From an uncultured Caulobacter sp. (GTDB taxonomy: Bacteria > Pseudomonadota > Alphaproteobacteria > Caulobacterales > Caulobacteraceae): DNA of 49,220 nt. A model generated the notes under the pieces. The model ran no database searches. It was not told the DNA's origin and saw nothing but the letters and a program-made list of their open reading frames with translations. Every line of letters starts with the position of its first letter. Positions within the stretch are counted from its first letter, which is position 1. The position numbers and the translations under genes are program-made. Positions 1-8,195 of the stretch are shown in pieces. The DNA is taken from assembly GCF_947036865.1 (NCBI RefSeq), contig NZ_CAMQSF010000026.1, forward strand, positions 1 through 49,220, given 5' to 3'.

Positions 1-2
1 AA

Positions 3-215
3 CCCGCTTCGGCGGGCGCGGCCCCCGCCGGCGACGCCGCCGCGCCGATCGTCACGGCCAAGGCCCCGACGCCGGCGATCACGCCGGTCAAGTCGGCCGT
101 CGCGCCGGCGGTCGACAAGCCCGCCGCCAAGGCGATCCCGGTCTCGGCCGATCGCCCCGCGCCGCTGGAAGGCCTGAAGACTACAGTAGGGGCCGGGAGC
201 GGAGCTGCTTCCTGA
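3..215 (+). CDS. C-terminal part of an Ala/Pro-rich protein, cut by window edge
   Basis: An open frame enters from the left edge and runs to a TGA at 213-215. It is almost entirely Ala, Pro, Val, Lys and Thr, with short AxxPV/KAP-type units, like a disordered linker or cell-envelope tail. Third positions are nearly all G or C up to about 178. The last dozen codons (ACT, ACA, GTA, GGG, GGA) lose that bias, which hints that the end of the frame is recent or that the protein has run on into its neighbour. It overlaps the convergent dehydrogenase gene by 35 bases, tail to tail. No family can be named because the folded part, if any, lies outside the window. Confidence 0.5.
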   Translation, partial: PASAGAAPAGDAAAPIVTAKAPTPAITPVKSAVAPAVDKPAAKAIPVSADRPAPLEGLKTTVGAGSGAAS

Positions 216-975
216 CGACGTTCGCCATGTGACTGGTGGCGAAGCGCATCTGCTTGGCCCGCTTGCCGACGAAATAGTGCAGCGCCTTGCCGTGGGCGGC
301 GTCCCAGACCACCTGGGCGGCGTCCTCGACGGGATAGACCTCGAGCCCGCCCTTGCGGAGGGAGTCGACCATCTGCTCGTTCGTGCCTGACGCCCCGGCG
401 TTCAGGATCGGAGTCTCGACGAACCACGGCATCACGCAAGCGACGCTGACGCCCTGGGCGGCGTATTCGACGTCGAGCGCCTCGGAAAGGCCCCGCACGG
501 CGAACTTGGTGGCCGAATAGACCGCCAGCTTCGGCGAGCCGTAGAGGCCCGCGCACGAGGCGATGTTGATCAGCCGCCCCCTGGCCTCCTTCAGCAACGG
601 CAGGCCCGCGCGGGCGCCGTTGATCACGCCCTTGATGTTGACGTCGACCTGGATGTCGCAGTCGGCGTCCGAGAGGTCGCCCAGCAGTCCGAACCGCGCC
701 ACGCCGGCGTTGTTCAGCAGGACGTCGAGCTTGCCGCCCGTCTCCTTGCCGAACGCGCCCAGGGCGTTGGCCCAGCTGTCGCGATCGCGCACGTCGAGCA
801 TGTTGGCCGTCGCGTTCTCCCGTCCGAGCGCGTCCTGGGCGGCGAGCAGGCCCGCGCGATCGATGTCGGAGAGGCCCACGAACCAGCCCTCCTTGGCGAA
901 GCGCTTGGCGCAGGCCAGGCCGATGCCGCTGGCGGCGCCGGTGATGAAGATGCTCTTGCGGCCGTTCGCTGGCAT
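181..975 (-). CDS. short-chain dehydrogenase/reductase (SDR)
   Basis: A 264-residue classical SDR. The cofactor-binding glycine motif TGAASGIG is at residues 12-19, NNAG at 88-91, and the catalytic Ser140-Tyr153-Lys157 set is present (YSATK). An Asp in the loop after beta-2 (LSDID) suggests preference for NAD(H) over NADP(H); this is an inference. The substrate cannot be read from sequence. The C-terminal tail (KRAKQMRFATSHMANVVRK) is basic, as in several alphaproteobacterial SDRs of unknown substrate. The ATG is followed directly by the Rossmann strand, so the start is secure. The gene is divergent from the DUF1003 gene and overlaps the end of the Ala/Pro-rich gene. Confidence 0.93.
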   Translation of the reverse strand: MPANGRKSIFITGAASGIGLACAKRFAKEGWFVGLSDIDRAGLLAAQDALGRENATANMLDVRDRDSWANALGAFGKETGGKLDVLLNNAGVARFGLLGDLSDADCDIQVDVNIKGVINGARAGLPLLKEARGRLINIASCAGLYGSPKLAVYSATKFAVRGLSEALDVEYAAQGVSVACVMPWFVETPILNAGASGTNEQMVDSLRKGGLEVYPVEDAAQVVWDAAHGKALHYFVGKRAKQMRFATSHMANVVRKQLRSRPLL

Positions 976-1106
976 GTCGGTCCCCTCCCGTATCTTGGTT
1001 ATCGCCGATCAGACGGGCAGACGGCGAACGGGTCAAGGCGCGTTCGGTCTTGTCAGGCTTCCCCCGGGACGTCGATGATCGCGGCTCCGTCGCGCGCGAG
1101 TCCCGC

Positions 1107-1664
1107 ATGAGCCCCGAACGCCTGAACCATCTGTCGCTGGACCTGCTGAACCAGCCCTATGACGAGCTGACCGACGTGCAGAGGCGGGTCATCGACCTGA
1201 TCCTGGCCGAGGAGCCGTCGGCCGGGCCGCTGGACGACGATGACGATACGACCTTCTGGACGCGGCTGGCCGACCGCGTCGCGGCGATCGGCGGCTCGTG
1301 GGGCTTCATCGGCGGCTTCGCCCTGGCGCTGGTCCTGTGGATGGGGCTGAACCTGGCGCTGGAGCCGCTGAAGCGCGCCTTCGACCCTTATCCGTTCATC
1401 TTCCTGAACCTGCTGCTCTCGACCCTGGCCGCCATCCAGGCGCCGGTGATCATGATGAGCCAGAACCGCCAGGCGGCGAAGGACCGCAAGACGGCCGAGC
1501 ACGACTACGCCGTCAATCTGCGCGCCGAGCTGGAGATCATGCGGGTCATCGACAAGCTGGACGCTTTGCGCAGCGAGGAGCTGATGCTGCTGTGCCGCGA
1601 ACACGCCGAGCGGCTGGCCGAGCTCCAGGCCGAGGTGGCGCGGCTGCGAGCGGGGCGGGAATGA
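1107..1664 (+). CDS. DUF1003 family membrane protein
   Basis: 185 residues with an acidic N-terminal half, then two membrane segments (WGFIGGFALALVLWMGLNLA and FIFLNLLLSTLAAIQAPVIM). These are followed by the family signature MMSQNRQAAKDRKTAEHDY and a charged coiled-coil tail. This order (short soluble region, two helices, SQNRQ..KDR, helical tail) is diagnostic of DUF1003, whose function is unknown. I chose the ATG at 1107; an in-frame TTG at 1050 would add 19 residues that look non-conserved. The TGA overlaps the ATG of the next gene (ATGA), so translation of the two is probably coupled. Confidence 0.88.
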   Translation: MSPERLNHLSLDLLNQPYDELTDVQRRVIDLILAEEPSAGPLDDDDDTTFWTRLADRVAAIGGSWGFIGGFALALVLWMGLNLALEPLKRAFDPYPFIFLNLLLSTLAAIQAPVIMMSQNRQAAKDRKTAEHDYAVNLRAELEIMRVIDKLDALRSEELMLLCREHAERLAELQAEVARLRAGRE

Positions 1665-2575
1665 CGACCCTGACCGTCGTCACGGCGCAGTTCGCGGTGT
1701 CGGCGGACATCGGGGCCAACCTCGCGGCGATCGAGCGGCTGATGCGCCAGGCCTGGTCGGCCGCCGCCGACGTCGTGCATTTCCCAGAAGCGGCGCTATC
1801 GGGCTATGCCGGCGTCGATTTCGAAAGCTTCGAGGGCTTCGACTGGGCGCGGCTGGAGGCGGCGACGCGGCGGGTCATGGCGCTGGCGGCCGAACTGGAG
1901 CTGTGGGTCGTGCTCGGCTCGGCGCACCGGCTGTCGGAGGGCCGCAAGCCGCATAACTGCGCCTATGTCATCGACGGCGCCGGCGTGCTGGTCGATCGCT
2001 ACGACAAGCGCTTTTGCGCGGGCGACGCGGCGGGGCTGACCGGCGATCTCGCCCACTACACGCCCGGCGACCACCTGGCGGTGTTCGAGATCAAGGGCGT
2101 GCGCTGCGGCGTCCTGATCTGTCACGACTACCGCTATCCCGAGCTCTATCGCGCCTATCAGCGACGGGGCGCGCGCATGATGTTCCACGGCTTCCACGCG
2201 GGCGGTCTCTCTCCCGAGCGGTTCGCGGCGATGGAGGCGCAGGTCGGTCGTCACGCGCTCACGGGCGGGACCACGCTGCCGGCGATCACCATGCCGGCGG
2301 GGATGATCGCGGCGGCCTCGAACAACAACATGTGGATCAGCTGCCCGAACAGCGCCGCGCCGAGGAGCTGCTGGCCGTCGTTCATCGTGCGGCCCGACGG
2401 CGTGATCCCGTGGGCCTGCGCGCCCGAGGCCGAAGGCTGGATCGTCCAGGAGATCGACTTCGACGCGCCGATCTATGACAGCACCGTCGCTTGGCGTGAC
2501 CGCGCGATCGACGGCGTGTTGCACTCGGGCGTGCTGGTCGATGACCCAAGGTCGCGCGACCGGACCAGGCCATGA
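1661..2575 (+). CDS. carbon-nitrogen hydrolase (nitrilase superfamily)
   Basis: 304 residues with the full nitrilase-superfamily triad: Glu43 (FPEAALSGY), Lys116 (YDKRF) and Cys154 (ICHDYRYPE). A further conserved Glu lies in the CHDYRYPE motif. These enzymes hydrolyse amides, ureas or nitriles with a covalent Cys intermediate; the substrate is not predictable here. The extended FHG(F)HAGGL and NNNMWISCPN segments fit amidase-like branches. No signal peptide is visible, so the protein should be cytoplasmic. Its start codon overlaps the stop of the DUF1003 gene, which suggests co-translation with a membrane protein. Confidence 0.9.
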   Translation: MTTLTVVTAQFAVSADIGANLAAIERLMRQAWSAAADVVHFPEAALSGYAGVDFESFEGFDWARLEAATRRVMALAAELELWVVLGSAHRLSEGRKPHNCAYVIDGAGVLVDRYDKRFCAGDAAGLTGDLAHYTPGDHLAVFEIKGVRCGVLICHDYRYPELYRAYQRRGARMMFHGFHAGGLSPERFAAMEAQVGRHALTGGTTLPAITMPAGMIAAASNNNMWISCPNSAAPRSCWPSFIVRPDGVIPWACAPEAEGWIVQEIDFDAPIYDSTVAWRDRAIDGVLHSGVLVDDPRSRDRTRP

Positions 2576-2682
2576 CCATCCTGGCGCCGCGGGCCGCTTA
2601 GCGATGGAGCGGGGCGGTGCGATAGGCGGAACGGGCGGGGGCGGCGCGGGTTAAGCCCTCGATCCCTTCAGGAGCTTGCCCG

Positions 2683-2862
2683 ATGTCCGACAACCCGACC
2701 GCACCGCGAGACCCGTCCGAGGAACAGGCCGAGGAGGCCGTCACCCAGGCCAATGACGACCTGAACGATCAAGGCGATATCGCCGCCGACGACGCCGGCG
2801 GCACGGCGGCCGGCCATCGCGTGCAGGACGCGCTGGAAAAGACGCCGCGCGCTCCGGATTGA
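2683..2862 (+). CDS. small acidic hypothetical protein (59 aa)
   Basis: A 59-residue, highly acidic protein rich in Asp, Glu and Ala with no hydrophobic segment and no cysteine, so probably disordered. A good ribosome-binding site (AGGAG at 2670-2674) sits eight bases before the ATG, and third positions are strongly G/C, which supports real coding. It follows the nitrilase gene by about 107 bases. I recognise no domain; small acidic proteins of this sort are common in Caulobacterales and lack assigned roles. Confidence 0.6.
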   Translation: MSDNPTAPRDPSEEQAEEAVTQANDDLNDQGDIAADDAGGTAAGHRVQDALEKTPRAPD

Positions 2863-2884
2863 TCCAGCGCGCCTTCGGGGGGCT

Positions 2885-3055
2885 CTAGCGGCGCACCCAG
2901 TGGCAGACGCGCGTGGCCTTGTGGTGATGGCGCTCGACCTTGCAGACGCGGACCTTGTGCGGGCGGTGGTGGTGCGGCGCGGCCGAGGCCGGAACGGCCA
3001 GGGCCAGGGCGGCGGCGGCCAGGGCGGTGACGCCCAGCTTAGTAGCGATCGTCAT
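2885..3055 (-). CDS. secreted histidine-rich microprotein (56 aa)
   Basis: A 56-residue precursor. Residues 1-26 are a clear Sec signal peptide (MTIATKLGVT, then an Ala/Leu core, cleavage near PASAA). The mature part is only about 30 residues and strongly basic: HHHRPHK, a first Cys in RVCKVERHHHK, and a second in RVCHW. Two cysteines 13 residues apart could form a disulfide in the periplasm, with the histidine clusters free to bind metal; both are inferences. An SD-like GGGAG lies about ten bases upstream of the ATG. No named family is recognised. The neighbour on the same strand is the CPBP protease gene, 131 bases further upstream. Confidence 0.7.
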   Translation of the reverse strand: MTIATKLGVTALAAAALALAVPASAAPHHHRPHKVRVCKVERHHHKATRVCHWVRR

Positions 3056-3186
3056 GCGGTTTGCTCCCGAGGTCGGTCATGTCTTCGAAGACCGTTCCCG
3101 GGATTTGTTGCGCGGTTATGTCGAGCGTTCAATGGGCGCCGGGCGTCCGCCTCGGTGGCCGGGGGCGAGTCCTGGGCGATCCGAAT

Positions 3187-4080
3187 TCAGGCGGGAGCGA
3201 GCCGAGGCAGGACGAACCTGATCGTCAGGATCAGCAGGACGGCCGCCGCCAGGCTGAGCAGGCTGCCCTCCGGACCGGCCGAGCCGCCGGTCAGGAGCTC
3301 CGGACCCGCCAAGGTCGACCTGAACACGGACAGCTTGCTTTCGCCGCCGCTGTTGGCCAGGCCGAAGACGGTGCTCTGGGCGAAGTTCCAGCTGGCGTGA
3401 AAGCCGAGGGCGAACCACAGCGATCCCGTCCGCAGGAACGACCAGGCCAGGATCAGCGCCAAAACCCCCGCCATCGCCAGGGACAGCGGCGTGGCGCCGG
3501 GCTGGCCGAGATGGCCGGCCGCGAACCAGAGGCTCAGCAGCGCGGCCGCCGGCCAGAAGGACACGGCGCGGGACAGCCGCGCGAAGGCGTAGCCGCGGTG
3601 CAGGGCCTCCTCGTGCGCCGCCTGCAGCGTCCAGAGCAAGGCCGAGAGCAACAGCAGTTCGCCGATGCGCGCCGGCGAGACGGCGAGGGCGCCGGACCAG
3701 GCGTGCAGCACCCAGAGCACGAGGACGATCAAGCCCATCAGGCCGGCGCCGGCCGCCACGCCGGCGGCCGCGAGGACAGGCGCGCGACGAGGGGACCAGC
3801 CGCTCACGGAGAATGGCTCCTTCCACAGACCAAGGCACAGCAGGGTCGGGACGACCGCCAGGGCCGTGAACAGAGCGGCATGGGCGATCAGCGCGCCGGA
3901 TAGACCCGCTTGCAGCAACGCCCGCAGATTTTGGCCCGTCGCCGCCTTGAGCAAGGCCGAAACCGCGACCGCCGAGATGAACGCGACCAGCAGATAGACA
4001 AGGGCCTTGCCGAGCGCTCCGGCTCGGGATTTCAGGTCGGGGGCCGCGTTGAAGAACGAGGCGTCCTGGTCGGGAGGCAT
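3187..4080 (-). CDS. CPBP family intramembrane glutamic protease
   Basis: About 297 residues with roughly eight hydrophobic segments. The CPBP/ABI core is complete: an EExxxR motif (HEEALHRG; Glu157, Glu158, Arg162), a FxxxH motif (FAAGH; His190) and HxxxN (HASWN; His228, Asn232). Rce1-type members cleave prenylated proteins; bacterial ones are implicated in bacteriocin self-protection or stress signalling, and the substrate here is unknown. I chose the ATG at 4080 (MPPDQDASF); an in-frame start at 4128 would add 16 residues but leaves no clear binding site. It stands alone, with the GlxA-type regulator transcribed in the same direction upstream. Confidence 0.85.
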   Translation of the reverse strand: MPPDQDASFFNAAPDLKSRAGALGKALVYLLVAFISAVAVSALLKAATGQNLRALLQAGLSGALIAHAALFTALAVVPTLLCLGLWKEPFSVSGWSPRRAPVLAAAGVAAGAGLMGLIVLVLWVLHAWSGALAVSPARIGELLLLSALLWTLQAAHEEALHRGYAFARLSRAVSFWPAAALLSLWFAAGHLGQPGATPLSLAMAGVLALILAWSFLRTGSLWFALGFHASWNFAQSTVFGLANSGGESKLSVFRSTLAGPELLTGGSAGPEGSLLSLAAAVLLILTIRFVLPRLAPA

Positions 4081-4170
4081 GGCGGTGATCTCTTCACCTC
4101 CCGCGTTGGGAGACCGGCAATCTGCCAAACTTCACCGGGCGACCCAAGCTCTACTTTAGGGCGCGGTCGG

Positions 4171-5112
4171 CTAGCCGGCCTTGGCCGCGCGTCGCAGCGC
4201 CTGGGGCGGCTGGCCGAAGGCGCGGACGAAGGCGCGGCGCATGCGCTCGCTGTCGCCGAAGCCGACCTCCAGCGCCACGTCCTCGACCTGCAGCGGCTGG
4301 CTGTCGAGCAGGGCGCGGGCGGCCTCCACCCGCAGGCGCTCGACGGCCTTGGCCGGGGTGACGCCGGTCTCCTGGGCGAACAGGCGGGCGAAGTTGCGCG
4401 GGCTCATCGCCGCGCGATCGGCCAGTTGCTCGACGGTCAGGGGCTCGGCCAGGTTCTGGCGGGCCCAGGACAGCAGGGCGTCGAAGCGGCCGGGGCGCAG
4501 GTCGATCAGCGCCGAGTGCTGCGACTGGCCCCCCGGGCGGTGGTGATAGACGACCAGCTGCTGGGCCGTCCGGCGGGCGACGGCCTCGCCCTCGTCGGCG
4601 CCGATCAGGGCCAGGGACAGGTCGATGCCGGCGGTGATGCCGGCCGAGCTCCAGACCGAACCGTCCTGCACGAAGATGCGGTCGGGCTCGAGCCGGATGT
4701 TCGGATAGCGGCGCTGGAAATCCTGGGTTCGGCTCCAGTGGGTGGTGGCGCGCTTGCCGTCCAGCAGGCCCGCCTCGGCCAGGACATAGGTTCCCGAACA
4801 GACCGAGGCGACGCGGCGGGCCTCGCGGCCGGCGGCGCGGACGAAGGCCAGGGTCTCCGGACAGGTGGCGGGAACCTTCACCCCGTCGCCGCCGGAGATG
4901 ATCAGAGTATCGAGCCTGGGCGCGTCGGCCAGGGCGGTGGTCAGCAGGGTCGCGCCCGAGGAACTCGGCGTCGGCTCGCCGCGCAGCGACAGGAAGTGCA
5001 GGGCATAGGCGCCCGGCGACAGCCGTCCCGCGATCTCGAAGGCCGCGATCGGGCCGGTGGCGTCCAGCAGCTGAAAGCCGGGATAGACGAGAAAGCCGAT
5101 CGCGCGGGGCAT
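4171..5112 (-). CDS. GlxA family transcriptional regulator (DJ-1 domain plus AraC HTH)
   Basis: 313 residues. Residues 1-170 form a DJ-1/PfpI-type domain (FLVYPGFQLLDATGP, then SVCSGTYVLAEAG with Cys105 at the nucleophile elbow, then SSAGITAGID). Residues 210-310 hold an AraC-type double helix-turn-helix (LTVEQLADRAAMSPRNFARLF and ALEVGFGDSERMRRAF). This is the GlxA architecture. Such regulators often sit beside the genes they control, and here a DJ-1-fold enzyme gene diverges from it across 95 bases. I chose the Met at 5112 because the preceding 31 in-frame residues do not resemble the family. The effector is unknown. Confidence 0.9.
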   Translation of the reverse strand: MPRAIGFLVYPGFQLLDATGPIAAFEIAGRLSPGAYALHFLSLRGEPTPSSSGATLLTTALADAPRLDTLIISGGDGVKVPATCPETLAFVRAAGREARRVASVCSGTYVLAEAGLLDGKRATTHWSRTQDFQRRYPNIRLEPDRIFVQDGSVWSSAGITAGIDLSLALIGADEGEAVARRTAQQLVVYHHRPGGQSQHSALIDLRPGRFDALLSWARQNLAEPLTVEQLADRAAMSPRNFARLFAQETGVTPAKAVERLRVEAARALLDSQPLQVEDVALEVGFGDSERMRRAFVRAFGQPPQALRRAAKAG

Positions 5113-5207
5113 GCCAAGGTCCGTGGCTGAAATCGCGGGAACTACGTCATTTGCGCCAGAGGCTAAGCCAGCGATGCTGCGCCCGTCAATCGCGACGGAG
5201 ATCAAGA

Positions 5208-5888
5208 ATGACCCAGCCGCTGCACATCGTCATCGCCCTGTTTCCGGGGGTCACCCACCTCGACTTCACCGGTCCGCACCAGATCCTGTGCCGCCTGCCT
5301 GGCGCGACGGTGACGACCGCCAGCCTCGCGGGCGGCGAGATCGAGGCCGACGGCCTCGTGTTCGCGCGCCTGCCCAAGCTGTCGGACATCGAGGCCTGCG
5401 ACGTGCTGATCGTGCCGGGCGGCCTCGGAACGACCGAGGCCATGGGCGATCCCGACTTCATCGCCGAGATCCGCCGGCTGGCCGACGGCGCGCGCTATGT
5501 CTGCTCGGTCTGCACCGGCTCGCTGGTGCTGGGCGCGGCCGGGCTGCTGAAGGGCAAGCGCGCCGCCTGCCACTGGGCTTGGCGCGACCAGCTGGCCCTG
5601 TTCGGCGCGATCCCCGACCCGTCGCGGGTGGCGCGGGACGGGCGCTACATCACCGGCGGCGGCGTGACGGCGGGCATCGACTTCGCCCTGACCATGGTGG
5701 CCGAGCTGGCCGGCGACGACATGGCCCAGAGCATCCAGCTGGCGGTCGAATACGCCCCGGCTCCGCCGTTCGAGGCGGGGCGTCCCGAGACCGCGCCGGA
5801 GGCGGTGCTGCGGCGGGTGTCGGCGATCTACGGCAAGGCGATGGACGCGCGAGTCGAGGCGGCGAGGAAGGCGGCGGAGGCGATGTAG
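5208..5888 (+). CDS. DJ-1/PfpI family protein, isonitrile hydratase-like
   Basis: 226 residues with the features of cyclohexyl-isocyanide (isonitrile) hydratase: Asp19 in VTHLDFTGP, and CSVCTGSLVLG with the nucleophile-elbow Cys102 followed by Thr103. The closing GGGVTAGIDFAL motif is also present. Isonitrile hydratases convert isonitriles to N-formamides; whether that is the natural reaction here is unproven. The start at 5208 has a good GGAG site seven bases upstream and begins directly with the fold. It diverges from the GlxA-type regulator, whose sensor domain has the same fold. Confidence 0.86.
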   Translation: MTQPLHIVIALFPGVTHLDFTGPHQILCRLPGATVTTASLAGGEIEADGLVFARLPKLSDIEACDVLIVPGGLGTTEAMGDPDFIAEIRRLADGARYVCSVCTGSLVLGAAGLLKGKRAACHWAWRDQLALFGAIPDPSRVARDGRYITGGGVTAGIDFALTMVAELAGDDMAQSIQLAVEYAPAPPFEAGRPETAPEAVLRRVSAIYGKAMDARVEAARKAAEAM

Positions 5889-5902
5889 CCAGCGCTTCTT
5901 CT

Positions 5903-6042
5903 CTCCTCCCCTCTTGGGGGAGGGGGACCGGCGAAGCCGGTGGAGGGGGCCAGCGCCGACGCGACTGAGTCATGACCAACCCCCTCCGTCACGGCGCGCT
6001 TCGCGGCCGCGACACCTCCCCCATGAGGGGGAGAAGAGGGGA
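5903..6042. repeat. palindromic intergenic repeat, family A, copy 1
   Basis: A roughly 140-base inverted repeat fills the gap between two convergent genes. The left arm contains CTCCCCTCTTGGGGGAGG followed by GGACCGGCGAAGCCGGTGG; the right arm returns as CACCTCCCCCATGAGGGGGAG. The same layout (purine/pyrimidine-rich outer arms, small inner GGC/GCC hairpin, CCCCTC...GAGGGG bridge) recurs at 29033, 30617, 36132, 38331, 43087, 48124 and 48558. It may act as a bidirectional transcript end or mRNA stabiliser, as REP elements do. Confidence 0.8.
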
Positions 6043-6049
6043 AGGGTGA

Positions 6050-6820
6050 TCACCCCACCTTCACTCCCGTCATCGAGATCGCCGCGAAGACGTCGTCGTT
6101 GAAGAAGCTGACCGGCTCGCCGGCCGCCGCCGCGCCCAGCACGTAGAGCAGCGGCAGATAGTGCTCGGCGCTGTTGATCGAGGCTTCGGCGTCGGGACCC
6201 AAGGTCCGCCAGTCGATCAGCGGGTCGTGGTCGCCCGCCAGGATCAGGCGCTTGGCCGTCTCGTTGAAGCGGTCGGCCCAGGGCGGCGCTTCCGGACGGC
6301 GGAAGTCGGCGGCGCGCAGGTTGTGGACGATGTCGCCGCTGCCCATGATCAGCACGCCTTCGTCGCGCAGCGGGGCCAGGCGGCGTCCGGCCGCGTAGTG
6401 CCAGCGCTCGGGCCGGGCGCGATCGAGGCTGAGCTGGACGACCGGGATGTCGGCCTCCGGGAACATCGGGGCCAGCACGCCCCAGGCCCCGTGATCGAGG
6501 CCCCGCGTCGGGTGCTGGACCACCCGGTCGGGGGCGAGCAGGTCGGCCACCCGCGCCGCCAGGGCCGGATCGCCCGGCGCCCGGTAGCGCACGTCGAACA
6601 GCGCCTGGGGGAAGCCGAAGAAGTCGTGGATGGTCTCTGGCGCGGTCGCGGCGCTGACCGCGCTCGCGCCCTGCGTCTCCCAATGGGCGCTGACCATCAG
6701 GATCGCCGTCGGGCGGGGCAGGCTCTGGCCCAGACGCCGCCAGTCGCGGCTCCAGGCGTTGTCCTCGATGGCGTTCATCGGCGAGCCGTGGCCGACGAAC
6801 AGGACGGGCATACGGGGCAT
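6050..6820 (-). CDS. ygiD: DODA-type extradiol aromatic ring-opening dioxygenase (YgiD-like)
   Basis: About 256 residues matching class III extradiol dioxygenases of the 4,5-DOPA dioxygenase (YgiD) group. Metal-binding histidines are seen in FVGHGSP (His11), SAHWE (His46) and IVHNL (His166), and the catalytic-type His110 in LDHGAWG. A further conserved His lies in the C-terminal EHYLPLL. These zinc or iron enzymes open catechol rings next to the hydroxyls; the natural bacterial substrate is unclear. I chose ATG 6820; another Met lies three codons in, and a GTG upstream at 6841 is less likely. The gene is divergent from the acyltransferase gene. Confidence 0.88.
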   Translation of the reverse strand: MPRMPVLFVGHGSPMNAIEDNAWSRDWRRLGQSLPRPTAILMVSAHWETQGASAVSAATAPETIHDFFGFPQALFDVRYRAPGDPALAARVADLLAPDRVVQHPTRGLDHGAWGVLAPMFPEADIPVVQLSLDRARPERWHYAAGRRLAPLRDEGVLIMGSGDIVHNLRAADFRRPEAPPWADRFNETAKRLILAGDHDPLIDWRTLGPDAEASINSAEHYLPLLYVLGAAAAGEPVSFFNDDVFAAISMTGVKVG

Positions 6821-6934
6821 GGCGGGGCCTATCGGAAACACTATTGGTTACAGATAGTGGCCGCGACGCCATACCACAAGCCGACCGATCGCTGACGACT
6901 TCCGCCGCGCGGCCCGCTTTGTTATGGCCATGCG

Positions 6935-8134
6935 GTGACCGTCCCGCTGCCCCACGATCCGCCGGGCGAGACCTCCGTCTCGGCTGGCCCGCTTGGCCTC
7001 GTCCCAGACGACCAACCGCGGGCGGCGGCCGTCGTGGAGCCCCCCCAGCGCGAGGTCGTGCGCGGCGGGGCCTTGGATTTCCTGCGCTTTCTCGCCTCGC
7101 TGCTGATCGTCGTCTATCACTACGGCGCCGAGAGCCCGATCCGGCTGGAGCGCTTCCACCAGGTGTTCTCGCGGGGCTTCCTGGCGACCGACTTCTTTCT
7201 GATGCTGTCCGGCTATGTGCTGGGGCGCGCCTATGGCGGGTCGGTGATCCGAGGCCGGATCGGCACGCTCCGGTTCTGGGCGCGGCGCGCGGCGCGGGTC
7301 TGGCCAGGGCACCTGATCGTGCTGGCCATGCTGGCGGCGCTGGTGCTGCTGCTCAATCTCGCCGGCACCGACGCCCACAAGCCCAGCCGCTTCGCCTGGG
7401 ACCAGCTGCCGGTCCAGGCCCTGCTGATCCACGCCTGGGGCTTTCCCAGCGACGGCTGGAACCTGCCCAGCTGGTCGCTGTCGGCCCTGATCGTCTGCTA
7501 CGCCCTATTCCCGTTCTTCTGGCGAACGGTCAGCCGCGTGCGTCACGCCTGGCTGTTGCCGCTGCGCGCGGCCGCGATCCTGGGCGTCTTCGAGATCATC
7601 GCCCGCCAGGTCTTCCACCACGCGCTGCCCGACCTGCAATTCCAGTTCGGCGTGGTGCGGGCGCTGCCGCTGTTCATTCTCGGGGTGTGCTTGGCGCGCG
7701 CGGTCGACATGCGCTGGCCGTCCGAGGCCATGGCCCGGGCCCTGCTGTGGGGTGGGATCGCCCTGCTGGTCGTGACCCAGCCGCTGGACCGCTACGCCCT
7801 GCCCGACGAGTGGCTGTTCGACGCGCCGTCGCTCACGGCCATCGGCATGATCGTGCTGGGCGCCGGCCGCCTGCCGGTCAAGCATCCGCGCCGCTGGATC
7901 GAGGAGGGCGCCAAGCTCTCCTTCGCCTTGTTCATCACCCACATCTTCGTCGGGGTGATCTATTGGAGCGCGGTGCACAGGCTGATCGAGACCGTGCCGA
8001 TCGGCATCGGCTGGCAGTGGCTGATGTGGGTGGCGGGCTTCCCGATCGCCTACGGCTTCGCCTGGCTGTTCCACACCTTCGTCGACCAGCCGATCCAGGC
8101 GCGGCTGCAGCCGCTGTTGCGGAAACAACCCTAG
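6935..8134 (+). CDS. acyltransferase family 3 membrane protein
   Basis: 399 residues with about ten hydrophobic segments. The N-terminal 40 residues are Pro/Ala-rich and soluble, then GALDFLRFLASLLIVVYHYG gives the Arg51 and His62 typical of acyltransferase_3 (OafA/YrhL) proteins. These move acyl groups onto exported sugars, lipids or peptides at the inner membrane. The acceptor cannot be predicted, since no polysaccharide genes are nearby. The start is GTG at 6935 with no visible Shine-Dalgarno sequence. The short 5-prime region suggests a leaderless or near-leaderless transcript (inference). Confidence 0.88.
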   Translation: MTVPLPHDPPGETSVSAGPLGLVPDDQPRAAAVVEPPQREVVRGGALDFLRFLASLLIVVYHYGAESPIRLERFHQVFSRGFLATDFFLMLSGYVLGRAYGGSVIRGRIGTLRFWARRAARVWPGHLIVLAMLAALVLLLNLAGTDAHKPSRFAWDQLPVQALLIHAWGFPSDGWNLPSWSLSALIVCYALFPFFWRTVSRVRHAWLLPLRAAAILGVFEIIARQVFHHALPDLQFQFGVVRALPLFILGVCLARAVDMRWPSEAMARALLWGGIALLVVTQPLDRYALPDEWLFDAPSLTAIGMIVLGAGRLPVKHPRRWIEEGAKLSFALFITHIFVGVIYWSAVHRLIETVPIGIGWQWLMWVAGFPIAYGFAWLFHTFVDQPIQARLQPLLRKQP

Positions 8135-8195
8135 CCGTTCGCGGGGATTTTCAGCGGGCCTCGCCATCGGCGCGCCGGGCCGCTAAATCCCCCTC

